Of a DNA stretch of 64,000 bases, positions 8,615 to 15,508 are shown in pieces. Position numbers and translations under genes: made by a program. This DNA comes from Sphingobium yanoikuyae (GTDB taxonomy: Bacteria > Pseudomonadota > Alphaproteobacteria > Sphingomonadales > Sphingomonadaceae), in NCBI RefSeq assembly GCF_013001025.1, contig NZ_CP053021.1:4905001-4969000 (forward strand), read 5' to 3'. Under the pieces are notes generated by a model. That model had not been told where the DNA came from. It worked only from the letters and a program-made list of their open reading frames with translations, and ran no database searches. The first letter of the stretch is position 1, and each line of letters begins with the position of its first letter.

Positions 8615-8935
8615 ATGACGGCGACCAAGCCTTTGGGGCTGAGGATCGCTCTTCTTGCGCTAATCTCGATCGGGATTGGCGTCGGAATCTACAGCTATTG
8701 GGTGGATACGCCGCAGTGGCGTGCGTTGTTCTGGATCACTCTGTCGCTCAGTCAGATCGTTATTCTGTCATATGAATTGCGTCATCCGGCTGCACCTGCG
8801 CCGGTAACCGCAACAACCGATGATTTCGTTCGCAAGATTGGCCAGCCACGTCATGCAAGCCAGCTTAGAATAGCTGGTATCGTCAGCTTCTCGCTGATTT
8901 TGATATTCAATATTTACATATTCTTCTCGGAGTAA
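8615..8935 (+). CDS. Small three-helix membrane protein between nrdA and nrdB
   Basis: I do not recognise a family. The 106-residue protein has three hydrophobic segments: LRIALLALISIGIGVGIYSY, WRALFWITLSLSQIVILSY and LRIAGIVSFSLILIFNIYIFF near the C-terminus. The start ATG at 8615 has GGAG 8 nt upstream. It ends 5 nt before nrdB, so it is probably co-transcribed and maybe translationally linked with it. Its base composition is visibly more AT-rich than nrdA and nrdB, especially in the last 60 bases, and suggests a different origin. No role in nucleotide reduction is known for such proteins. Confidence 0.7.
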   Translation: MTATKPLGLRIALLALISIGIGVGIYSYWVDTPQWRALFWITLSLSQIVILSYELRHPAAPAPVTATTDDFVRKIGQPRHASQLRIAGIVSFSLILIFNIYIFFSE

Positions 8936-8940
8936 ACCCG

Positions 8941-9993
8941 ATGCCCCTTCTTCAAGCCTCCAAGGTCTACAAGCCCTTCGAATATCCCTGGGCCTATGAA
9001 TTTTGGAAGCGCCAGCAGCAGCTCCACTGGCTGCCCGAGGAAGTGCCTCTGGGCGAGGATTGCCGTGACTGGGCGCAGAAGCTCAGCGATCATGAGCGCA
9101 ACCTGCTGACCCAGATTTTCCGCTTCTTCACCCAGGCCGACGTGGAAGTGCAGGATTGCTACCACGAGAAGTATGGCCGCGTGTTCAAGCCGACCGAGAT
9201 CAAGATGATGCTGACCGCGTTCAGCAACATGGAAACGGTCCATATCGCCGCCTACTCGCACCTGCTCGACACGATCGGCATGCCCGAAAGCGAATATTCC
9301 GCCTTCCTCCAATATAAGGAGATGAAGGACAAGCATGATTATCTCGCCCAGTTCGGCGTCGACACGGACGAGGATATCGCCAAGACGCTGGCGATGTTCG
9401 GCGGCTTCACCGAAGGCCTCCAGCTCTTCGCCTCCTTCGCGATGCTGATGAACTTCCCGCGCTTCAACAAGATGAAGGGCATGGGCCAGATCGTCACCTG
9501 GTCGGTCCGCGACGAAACCCTGCATTGCGAGGGCATCATCAAGCTGTTCCACAGCTTCGTGAAGGAACGCGACTGCCTGACCGCGTCGGTCAAGGACGAC
9601 ATCATGGACATGTGCCAGAAGACCGTCCGGATCGAGGACGCGTTCGTCGACCTCGTCTTCGAAATGGGCCCGGTTCCCGGCATGACGCCCAAGGACATCA
9701 AGAAATATGTCCGCTACATCGCCGACTGGCGCCTGGGCCAGTTGGGCCTCAAGCCCATCTACATGATCGACGAGCATCCGCTGCCCTGGCTGACCCCGCT
9801 GCTCAACGGCGTGGAGCATGCCAATTTCTTCGAAACCCGCGCGACCGAATATTCGAAGGGCGCGACCCGCGGCCAGTGGAACGACGTCTGGGACGCGTTC
9901 GACCGCCGCAAGAAGCTCAAGGGCGCCGAAGCGGCCAATGTCGACGAAAGCGATCCGGACATGTTCAAGGCCGCCGGCATCGCGGCGGAATAA
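8941..9993 (+). CDS. nrdB: Class I ribonucleotide reductase, small (beta) subunit
   Basis: A 350-residue R2 subunit that houses the di-iron site and the tyrosyl radical used by NrdA. The metal-ligand and radical pattern is complete: D67 (TQADVEV), E98-x-x-H101 (NMETVHIAAY) and Y105 at the position of E. coli Y122. Downstream ligands are in the SVRDETLHCEG segment. No ATP-cone is fused at the N-terminus. The start ATG at 8941 follows GGAG-N9, directly after the membrane-protein gene. An 11-bp hairpin (GCGCGACGCGC-CAT-GCGCGTCGCGC, 10001-10025) lies 7 nt after the stop codon. Confidence 0.95.
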   Translation: MPLLQASKVYKPFEYPWAYEFWKRQQQLHWLPEEVPLGEDCRDWAQKLSDHERNLLTQIFRFFTQADVEVQDCYHEKYGRVFKPTEIKMMLTAFSNMETVHIAAYSHLLDTIGMPESEYSAFLQYKEMKDKHDYLAQFGVDTDEDIAKTLAMFGGFTEGLQLFASFAMLMNFPRFNKMKGMGQIVTWSVRDETLHCEGIIKLFHSFVKERDCLTASVKDDIMDMCQKTVRIEDAFVDLVFEMGPVPGMTPKDIKKYVRYIADWRLGQLGLKPIYMIDEHPLPWLTPLLNGVEHANFFETRATEYSKGATRGQWNDVWDAFDRRKKLKGAEAANVDESDPDMFKAAGIAAE

Positions 9994-10119
9994 GATCACA
10001 GCGCGACGCGCCATGCGCGTCGCGCCTTGATCAAGCCCGCGCGGCGCTGACGCGTTTAAGGCTGCTGATCAGCCAGCATCACGGCAGCTTGCAAAGGGCT
10101 TTCGACCTGTTCGAGGGGA

Positions 10120-10144
10120 GGGGAGGCGCGGGGAGCGCCTCCCC
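10120..10144 (+). terminator. Terminator stem cut off from its U-tract by the IS element
   Basis: GGGGAGGCGC / GCGCCTCCCC forms a perfect 10-bp stem with a GGGGA loop, but no T-run follows it. The inferred right end of the IS element (11501) is followed at once by TTTTTTGTG. Joining the two flanks restores a canonical intrinsic terminator. It would end the nrd transcript or a read-through product. Confidence 0.55.
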
Positions 10145-10151
10145 TTATGGG

Positions 10152-10163
10152 ATGGCCCGCCCC
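10152..10163 (+). repeat. Left subterminal inverted repeat of the IS
   Basis: ATGGCCCGCCCC, an exact reverse complement of 11487-11498. Confidence 0.85.
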
Positions 10164-10217
10164 TTTTCCCCGGCATCAGGTATGATGCCGGTGCTTGAAA
10201 AGGAAAGGAGCGGACCG

Positions 10218-11249
10218 ATGTCTATTGTTATCCTTGGCGTTGATTTGGGCAAGAATGCCTGCAGTGTCGTAGGCGTTGATGCAGCAGGCGCTGTCATCGT
10301 GCGTAAGTCGATGCGCCGACAGACACTTATCGATTACGTGACCAAGCTTCCGGCTTGCGTGATTGCAATGGAGGCGTGCTGTGGTGCCCACAACCTTGGT
10401 CGCCTTTTCGCCGCGCAGGGGCACGAAATCAGATTGATGTCGCCGGAGTACGTACGCCCGTATGTCAAAGCGCAGAAGAATGATGATCGTGATGCGGAGG
10501 GGATTGCCGAGGCCGCCTCGCGCCCGACTATGCGCTTCGTCGAACTCAAGACTCAGGAGCAGTTGGACATCCAGACCCTCCACCGCGTCAGGTCCCGCCT
10601 GGTAGCCGAGCGCACAAACCTTATCAACCAACTGCGGGCGATCCTCCTGGAGCGGGGGACCATTTTTCCGGCCGGCCGGCGCAAGCTGGAGTTGGGCATT
10701 GATGCCATGCTGGCCGCCGAAGATACGGCCCTATCACCACGCTTGAAGCAACTGGTGGGTGAACTGCGCGCCGAATGGCACGAACTTGATACCAAGGTCG
10801 AGGCACTGAACGGCGAGTTTGTCGAACTGGCTCGCAATGATGCAGCTGCCCGGCGGCTCACGTCCATCCCCGGCATCGGCACGTTGAACGCAACCGCTTT
10901 GATTGCAGCCGTGGGCGATGCCAGCAGCTTTGCCAAAGCGCGAGACTTGGGTGCTTGGCTCGGCTTGGTACCCAGGCAACATACTACCGGCGGCAAGCCC
11001 CGGCTGCTCGGCATCTCCAAGCGTGGCAACACCTATTTGCGCACTTTGCTCATCCATGGCGCCCGGGCAGCATTACCGTCACTGGCGCGCAGCGAAACCC
11101 CGCTGGGACGTTGGTTGACAGGAATGATCGAGCGAGGAGTTCATCGCAACGCAATCGTCGTCGCATTGGCTAATAAACTGGCGCGGATCGCTTGGGCAGC
11201 CCTTCGCAAAGAAGTGAGCTTCGAACGCGGCTATCCAGCAGCGGCATAA
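10218..11249 (+). CDS. IS1111-group DEDD recombinase/transposase
   Basis: A 343-residue IS110-family recombinase. The N-terminal DEDD (RuvC-like) domain begins VILGVDLGKNACSVVGVD, with the first Asp, and includes VIAMEACCGAHNLGR and PYVKAQKNDDRDAEGIAEA, with the later acidic residues. A coiled-coil-like helical linker follows. The C-terminal Transposase_20 domain has RRLTSIPGIGTLNATALIAAVGD, WLGLVPRQHTTGGKPRLLGISKRGN and a serine-containing LRTLLIHGARA segment. IS110 recombinases use an RNA guide that pairs with donor and target DNA. The ATG at 10218 has AAGGAG 7 nt upstream. The reading frame is undamaged, so the element may still be active. Confidence 0.92.
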   Translation: MSIVILGVDLGKNACSVVGVDAAGAVIVRKSMRRQTLIDYVTKLPACVIAMEACCGAHNLGRLFAAQGHEIRLMSPEYVRPYVKAQKNDDRDAEGIAEAASRPTMRFVELKTQEQLDIQTLHRVRSRLVAERTNLINQLRAILLERGTIFPAGRRKLELGIDAMLAAEDTALSPRLKQLVGELRAEWHELDTKVEALNGEFVELARNDAAARRLTSIPGIGTLNATALIAAVGDASSFAKARDLGAWLGLVPRQHTTGGKPRLLGISKRGNTYLRTLLIHGARAALPSLARSETPLGRWLTGMIERGVHRNAIVVALANKLARIAWAALRKEVSFERGYPAAA

Positions 11250-11486
11250 CGGATCGGCTGCGTGCTTCTGCGCGCGTAGCCCAACGATGTTTGCAGGAAG
11301 GATCGTGAAGATGGCCTGACAGTCGATCGGCGTCTGGAAAGCCCGGGCAAAAAAATGGCACCTGTTGCCGGTTCCCTTATTGTGGCTCCAGACGTGCGGA
11401 TGTCCATCTTGGCCACGGGATGCTCCCGTGAGACCGCATACGTTGACGCAGACTGATCAGAACACCGTAAAATCCTACTTGCAAAC
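11250..11486 (+). ncRNA. Probable bridge RNA / seekRNA of the IS element
   Basis: In the IS1111 group the guide RNA is encoded between the recombinase stop and the right end. This 237-nt stretch has no gene but has nested structure: CGTCTGGA (11331) pairs with TCCAGACG (11387); GGCA/TGCC forms a small hairpin inside (11357-11369); and CACGGGA-TGC-TCCCGTG is a 7-bp hairpin at 11414-11430. The element's location argument is strong; exact RNA ends and the guide loops cannot be set by eye. Confidence 0.5.
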
Positions 11487-11498
11487 GGGGCGGGCCAT
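11487..11498 (+). repeat. Right subterminal inverted repeat of the IS
   Basis: GGGGCGGGCCAT, matching 10152-10163 in inverted orientation; three bases (ACG) lie between it and the inferred right end. Confidence 0.85.
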
Positions 11499-11591
11499 AC
11501 GTTTTTTGTGCGCCTCTGGAGCCTCCCGCATCGCGTCCATAACGGACCAGTCTCGCGCCGGAATGGCGATGCCCTGGGCTATGGTCCGGTC

Positions 11592-11846
11592 ATGACCAGC
11601 CCCGACGATCCCTCATCTCCGCCATTCTACGTCTTCGTCTGCAATGTCTGCGGCAGCGATCAGGTTACGCGCGAAGCCTGGGCGGCCTGGGATGTCGCGA
11701 CCCAGGCCTGGATCCTCAACACGGCCTTCGACTTTGCCTATTGCCATCGCTGCCTGGGCTATGCGCAGCTCGACCGGCTGCTGCTGACCAGCCCGCCATC
11801 CGGCTTGCCGTCCCGCACCCCGGCCTTCCCGCCGGCGCCGGGCTGA
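11592..11846 (+). CDS. Small hypothetical protein with two CxxC pairs
   Basis: An 84-residue protein with C17-x-x-C20 (VCNVCGSD) and C51-x-x-C54 (AYCHRC), which would bind one zinc ion as a ribbon. The intervening TREAWAAWDVATQAWIL segment is rich in Trp. Short proteins with CxxCGS-D...AWAAWD...YCHRC occur in sphingomonads, by recollection without assigned function. The proline-rich last 20 residues look disordered. The ATG at 11592 is the sensible start, since the 28 upstream in-frame codons have no such features. Confidence 0.65.
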   Translation: MTSPDDPSSPPFYVFVCNVCGSDQVTREAWAAWDVATQAWILNTAFDFAYCHRCLGYAQLDRLLLTSPPSGLPSRTPAFPPAPG

Positions 11847-11900
11847 TCGGCGCGGCGGGCGTGACGCTTCCTTAACCGCCGCCATGCCAGACCGGCCGCC

Positions 11901-12095
11901 ATGTTCGGCGTCCGACTCCGCTCCCTCTTCACCAGCCGCTGGATGGCGCTGCTCTGGGCGATATTGGTGCTGCTGAGCGCGATCCAGTTCGTGGGCAGCG
12001 ATGGCGGTGATCAGGCCGGCGTGGATCAGGCCGCGACCGCAGCGCTGGACGGCCTCGACAACAGCCAGCGCGCCATCATCGCCAACGCGCTCTGA
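11901..12095 (+). CDS. Small single-pass membrane protein, 64 aa
   Basis: The sequence has a basic N-terminus (MFGVRLRSLFTSRW), one hydrophobic helix (MALLWAILVLLSAIQFV) and a short acidic tail that would be periplasmic. There is no convincing ribosome binding site before the ATG. Similar short proteins beginning RLRSLFxSRWxALLWA are, to my recollection, found next to hypothetical genes in sphingomonads. Function unknown; it could also be a chance open frame. Confidence 0.5.
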   Translation: MFGVRLRSLFTSRWMALLWAILVLLSAIQFVGSDGGDQAGVDQAATAALDGLDNSQRAIIANAL

Positions 12096-12383
12096 AAGGC
12101 ACGGGGCGGGCGTCGCGGGCGCGCTGTCCTATTCCTTCCCGCCGGCCTATATTGCCGTCCGGCGTCGGGCCTGCCTTTGACGCTCACTTGTTCCAAAATG
12201 ACAAGTGTTGGAAATTAAATGTCGGAATGTGCGGGAAATATGCGAAGTTAAGCGCAGCATTTCCTATTTCGGGGGAGGGGTGCTGCGCTTGGTCTCGTCA
12301 TTCTGTTTCGATCATGCAACATTGTTCCCGGCAAACTGTTCTGACCCGCATCCCGTCGATGCGGAAAGTGGAGGACCGATGCG

Positions 12384-13046
12384 ATGCCCAATGCCCTGAA
12401 GGCCATGATCGCCACGCTCGCCCTTGGGGCGATGGCCATTTCCACCCTGCCAGCTGCTGCCCAGCATCGGCCGAACGATCATCGCCCCGGCGGCAGCCAG
12501 CATGGCCGTCCCGGCGGTTCCAACGCGCATCGGCCGCCCAGCCATGGCGGCAATCATGCCCAGCGACCGCCGTCGCGCCCTGGTGCCCACCGTCCGCCCC
12601 AGCATGGGCGGCCGGGGGCAGGCCGCCCGCCCCAGCCGGGCCGTCCCGGCAATGGTCGTCCGCCCCAATATGGCCGTCCCGGCAACCATCGCCCGCCGCC
12701 GCCCCGTGGCAATTATCGCCGGCCCGGACCGCCGGTCTATGCTTATGACTGGAACCGGCCCGATCCGCGCTATGGCGGCCGCTATCGCCCCGACCGCTAT
12801 TATCGCGGCGGCTATGCGCCGATCCGGGTCGACCGCAGCATGCGCATCTATCGCGGCTATGACGACCGCTATTATTGCCGCCGTTCGGACGGCACCACGG
12901 GCCTCATCATCGGCGGCGCGATCGGCGCGCTGATCGGCGGCCAGCTCGATCGCGGCTATTCCAACACGGCCGGCATATTGATCGGCGGCGGCGCCGGCGC
13001 GCTGCTCGGCCGCGAGATCGACCGCGGCAACCTCAGCTGCCGCTGA
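12384..13046 (+). CDS. Secreted Pro/Gly/His/Arg-rich protein with glycine-zipper C-terminus
   Basis: A 220-residue exported protein. The signal peptide (ALGAMAISTLPAAA-QH) is followed by about 90 residues of low-complexity repeats of the type GRPGxxRPPQ with many His and Arg. A Tyr/Arg-rich stretch comes next (YDWNRPDPRYGGRYRPDRYYRGGY). The C-terminus has a glycine-zipper 2TM-like segment (GLIIGGAIGALIGGQLDRG...AGILIGGGAGALLGREIDRG), as in 17-kDa surface antigen-like proteins. It probably sits in the envelope. GGAGG lies 9 nt before the ATG. The 288-bp upstream region holds two dyads, CACTTGT-N9-ACAAGTG (12185) and AGCGCAGCA-N21-TGCTGCGCT (12251). A strong terminator follows. Confidence 0.75.
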   Translation: MPNALKAMIATLALGAMAISTLPAAAQHRPNDHRPGGSQHGRPGGSNAHRPPSHGGNHAQRPPSRPGAHRPPQHGRPGAGRPPQPGRPGNGRPPQYGRPGNHRPPPPRGNYRRPGPPVYAYDWNRPDPRYGGRYRPDRYYRGGYAPIRVDRSMRIYRGYDDRYYCRRSDGTTGLIIGGAIGALIGGQLDRGYSNTAGILIGGGAGALLGREIDRGNLSCR

Positions 13047-13054
13047 TCGGGAAA

Positions 13055-13078
13055 GGGGGCGAAGGCGCCCCCTTTTTT
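13055..13078 (+). terminator. Rho-independent terminator
   Basis: GGGGGCG-AAGG-CGCCCCC followed by TTTTTT, 9 nt after the stop of the glycine-zipper gene. Its last T overlaps the stop codon of the convergent nuclease gene. Confidence 0.85.
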
Positions 13079-13686
13079 CAGCACCAGGGGTGGCGACGTC
13101 CGTCCCAGGTCCGGGCCAGCCCTTCGTCCACCAGTTGCTGGCCGATCGACTGGCCGTCGCGCGTCACGATCCGCAGGGCTCGGCCATATTTGTCGGTCGC
13201 CCGCCCTTCGATCTCCAGCGAGAAGGGGCCGGCGTTCATCAATTGCTGCAACCGGCTGGTCGCCCGCGCGCCCAGCGCGCCTTCCTCCGGGCAGCGCGGT
13301 CCATGGGTTTCGGGCGTGTCGATGTCGGCGATCCGATATTTCTCGCCGCGGAACCAGAAAGTGTCGCCATCGACGACGCAATTGGCCCCGCCGCCGCTAT
13401 GGCAATAGCCGAAATCGGCCGACAGCTGGTCGGCGCTGGCGCTCGACGGCGCGGTGCCGGTCGACGCCGTCGGCATCGCGATCTCGGGCGCCAGCCGCGC
13501 CCACCAGTCGGGCGCCTGCCAGCCGATCATCATCCCCAGCGCCAGCACCAATCCCAGTGTCTTGCCGCTAAAGCCGCTGCGCTGGGGCGCGGGGCGACGA
13601 AGGCGCGCCTGTCCGGCACGCGCCGCCTCCCGGCGCCAGAGTGTGTCGATGCGGTCGGGGGTGAATCGGTCGGGGCGTCTGGACAT
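13078..13686 (-). CDS. Membrane-anchored thermonuclease-like (SNase) protein
   Basis: A 202-residue protein with a cytoplasmic Arg-rich N-terminus, one membrane helix (GLVLALGMMIGWQ) and a C-terminal staphylococcal-nuclease-like domain. The SNase core is visible in VVDGDTFWFRGEKYRIADIDTPET and CPEEGALGARATSRLQQLM, with GRALRIVTRDGQSIGQQLVDEGLA at the end. The Arg of YRIADIDTPE and the Glu of PEEGALG occupy the usual catalytic positions. The nuclease would face the periplasm. Whether it is active is not known; several such proteins in this group are uncharacterised. Confidence 0.8.
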   Translation of the reverse strand: MSRRPDRFTPDRIDTLWRREAARAGQARLRRPAPQRSGFSGKTLGLVLALGMMIGWQAPDWWARLAPEIAMPTASTGTAPSSASADQLSADFGYCHSGGGANCVVDGDTFWFRGEKYRIADIDTPETHGPRCPEEGALGARATSRLQQLMNAGPFSLEIEGRATDKYGRALRIVTRDGQSIGQQLVDEGLARTWDGRRHPWC

Positions 13687-13765
13687 GGCGCGCCCCTAGC
13701 AGGTTCAGGAAAAACAGAGGGTTAAATCTGATCCGGCTTGTCGCCATTTCGGGGCGAACCGGCGT

Positions 13766-13779
13766 TTGATCGGGATCAA
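13766..13779. promoter_or_regulatory. FNR/FixK-type box
   Basis: TTGAT-CGGG-ATCAA is a perfect 14-bp match to the FNR/Anr/FixK consensus TTGAT-N4-ATCAA. It lies 58 bp upstream of the globin start codon, where a class II activator site would be expected. It predicts induction under low oxygen or by nitrosative signals. Confidence 0.75.
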
Positions 13780-13837
13780 TGTGGCAAGCGCAGGGGATGC
13801 GCAGGGTGCGTCGGCCTCAGCCCATGGAGATTACCGC

Positions 13838-14254
13838 ATGAACGCCGCCGCGCCGTCCAGCCCCTATGTCCGCATCGGCGGCGAACCGGTCGTCCGCGCC
13901 ATCGCGAACCGCTTCTATGATCTGCTGGAAAGCGACCCGGCCTATGTCGAGTTGCGCGCCATTCATGCCGCCGACCTCTCCGTGGTGCGCCACGGCCTCA
14001 CCCGTTTCCTGTGCGGCTGGCTGGGCGGCCCGCGCGACTGGTTTCAGCGCGGCACCTGCATCATGTCGCTGCACCGCGCTTTCCCGATCACGCCGCAACT
14101 GGCCGATCAATGGGCGACGGCGGCCGCCTGCGCCATCGCCCTGCAGGAGGATCTCGACACCGACATCGCCGACGCCATGGCGGAAGCGCTCGGCCATATG
14201 GCGCGCGGCATGATCAATTTCGGCCTCGCGCCGGCACAGGCGCACCCCGCCTAG
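13838..14254 (+). CDS. Truncated (group II type) hemoglobin
   Basis: A 138-residue globin with the group II truncated hemoglobin pattern: YVRIGGEPVVRAIANRFYDLLESDP, then LTRFLCGWLGGPRDWFQ, then H79 in CIMSLHRAFPIT as the probable proximal heme ligand. Such proteins bind O2 or NO in the cytoplasm and are linked to NO detoxification or redox chemistry. The ATG at 13838 has GGAG 9 nt upstream; the in-frame upstream extension covers the FNR box and is rejected. It converges with the acidic-protein gene that follows, with only 3 nt between the stop codons. Confidence 0.85.
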   Translation: MNAAAPSSPYVRIGGEPVVRAIANRFYDLLESDPAYVELRAIHAADLSVVRHGLTRFLCGWLGGPRDWFQRGTCIMSLHRAFPITPQLADQWATAAACAIALQEDLDTDIADAMAEALGHMARGMINFGLAPAQAHPA

Positions 14255-14257
14255 CGG

Positions 14258-14572
14258 CTAGTCGTCATCCTCGTTGAGGATTTCGTCCTCCTCGCCATCA
14301 TTCTCGTCGTCCATCCGCGGCTCGCCGTCGAACGCGCCCTCGTCGATCCAGCCGGACCGGTCCATCTCGTTCATCTTGTCGACCAGGTCGGGGACATCGT
14401 CGGGGATGATCTGTGCCGGGTTGGGCCGCCCGCCATGCTCGCTCTCTTCGCTCAGGTCGCTGGTCCGGCCCAGCGCATCGTCGGCGACGTCGTTCGCCTG
14501 GGTGCCGGCATCGGCCTGTTCGCTATTCTCCTCACTCTCGTCGGGGAAGGGGCGATTGTCGGACATCGTCAT
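14258..14572 (-). CDS. Small, highly acidic hypothetical protein
   Basis: A 104-residue, Asp/Glu-rich protein with no signal peptide, membrane helix or cysteine. It starts MTMSDNRPFPDESEEN and ends EEDEILNEDDD; the middle, PAQIIPDDVPDLVDKMNEMDRSGWIDEGAF, is the least repetitive part and may be a short helical motif. The ATG at 14572 has AAGGAG 7 nt upstream, which settles the start. I do not recognise a family. Likely mostly disordered. Confidence 0.7.
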   Translation of the reverse strand: MTMSDNRPFPDESEENSEQADAGTQANDVADDALGRTSDLSEESEHGGRPNPAQIIPDDVPDLVDKMNEMDRSGWIDEGAFDGEPRMDDENDGEEDEILNEDDD

Positions 14573-14737
14573 GGCGCGTCTCCTTGCAGGGGCATGTCCC
14601 CCTCCAACGATCACCCCATTTTCCCGTTCCGTGCAAGCGCGCCCGGAAACGCACTGGACAGCGCGGAACCAAGGGGGCAAAGGCCGTCGCGATCCTTTTC
14701 GCCCCGATCCTTTTCGCATCGCAACAGGAATCCCTCC

Positions 14738-15118
14738 ATGTCCCGCCAGCTCATTTCCTCCGGCTCGCCCTTCGAGGCGCAGGTCGGCTATTCGCGCGCC
14801 GTCGTCCAGGGCGACTGGTGCTTCGTCGCCGGCACCACCGGCACCGATCCCGAAACCAAGATCATGCCCGACAGCGTGGTCGATCAGGGCGTCAACGCGC
14901 TCAAGGTGATCGGCAAGGCGCTCGAAGACGCCGGCTTCTCCTTTGCCGATGTCGTGCGCGTCACCTATTATATCACCGACCCTGCCTATTGGGACGATCT
15001 GGGCAAGGCCACCGCGCCCATCTTTGGCGAGATCCGCCCGGCCGCCAGCTGCGTCGTCGCTGGCCTCATCAAGCCGGAGATGAAGATCGAAATCGAAGTC
15101 ACCGCCTTCAAAGGGTAA
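14738..15118 (+). CDS. RidA/YjgF-family protein lacking the usual active-site arginine
   Basis: A 126-residue Rid-fold protein (MSRQLISSGSPFEAQVGYSRAVVQGDWCFVAGTTG ... ALKVIGKALEDAGFSFADVVRVTYYITD). Canonical RidA imine deaminases have Arg in the P-A-R-S/C signature near the C-terminus; here the sequence is RPAASCVVAGL, with Ala at that place. This fits one of the Rid subfamilies without 2-aminoacrylate deaminase activity, so a RidA function should not be assumed. The ATG at 14738 has AGGA 9 nt before it. It is followed 33 nt later by the ArsC-like gene. Confidence 0.85.
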   Translation: MSRQLISSGSPFEAQVGYSRAVVQGDWCFVAGTTGTDPETKIMPDSVVDQGVNALKVIGKALEDAGFSFADVVRVTYYITDPAYWDDLGKATAPIFGEIRPAASCVVAGLIKPEMKIEIEVTAFKG

Positions 15119-15151
15119 CGCCCTTGTAAAGAAAATCTGGGACCAACCATC

Positions 15152-15508
15152 ATGATTACCATGTACGGCATCAAGAATTGCGACACGATCAAGAAGGCCC
15201 GTAACTGGCTGGACAATGAGCGCGTCGCCTATAATTTCCACGACTATAAGGTCGCCGGCGTCGACAAGGAAAAGCTGGAGGAATGGGTGATGGAACATGG
15301 TTGGGAAACCATCCTCAACCGCTCCGGCACCACCTTCAAGGCGCTCGACGCGGGGGACAAGGCGCATATCGACGCGGACAAGGCGATCCTGTTGATGATC
15401 ACCAACCCCTCGATGATCAAGCGCCCGATCCTCGACACCGGCAAGGGTACGGTCGTCGGTTTCAAGGCGACGACCTATGAAAACGCGCTGAAAGGCGTGA
15501 TGGCGTGA
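15152..15508 (+). CDS. ArsC/Spx-family (YffB-like) protein
   Basis: A 118-residue thioredoxin-fold protein of the ArsC superfamily. It begins MITMYGIKNCDTIKKARNWLDN with the single catalytic-type cysteine C10 in a CDT context, and has FHDYKVAGVDKEKLEEWV, NRSGTTFK and IKRPILDTG. The RPI/RPL motif is the family hallmark. This short form resembles YffB rather than a true arsenate reductase; no ars genes are nearby. Its stop overlaps the GTG start of the next gene by 3 nt, so the two are probably co-translated. Confidence 0.85.
   Translation: MITMYGIKNCDTIKKARNWLDNERVAYNFHDYKVAGVDKEKLEEWVMEHGWETILNRSGTTFKALDAGDKAHIDADKAILLMITNPSMIKRPILDTGKGTVVGFKATTYENALKGVMA

Larger units (their letters stand above)
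10145..11501 (+). mobile_element. IS110-family, IS1111-group insertion sequence (complete, about 1.36 kb)
   Basis: The element holds one intact DEDD recombinase gene and about 250 bp of structured non-coding right end. Its 12-bp inverted repeats ATGGCCCGCCCC (10152) and GGGGCGGGCCAT (11487) are subterminal, the mark of the IS1111 group. In described relatives such as IS4321/IS5075 they are flanked by 7 bp on the left and 3 bp on the right; applying that rule gives the ends used here. No target duplication is evident, as expected for the family. The exact ends are inferred and need an empty-site comparison. Confidence 0.8.

Noticed and set aside
10001..10025. Hairpin GCGCGACGCGC-CAT-GCGCGTCGCGC after nrdB as a terminator
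   Set aside because: The stem is strong, but CTTGATCAAG follows instead of a T-run; it may be an mRNA-stabilising stem.
9525..10217. In-frame upstream extension of the transposase across nrdB and the intergenic region
   Set aside because: It reads nrdB in the wrong frame. The transposase domain begins at ATG 10218 after AAGGAG.
15152..15508. Calling the ArsC-like gene an arsenate reductase
   Set aside because: It is of the short YffB type, without ars neighbours.
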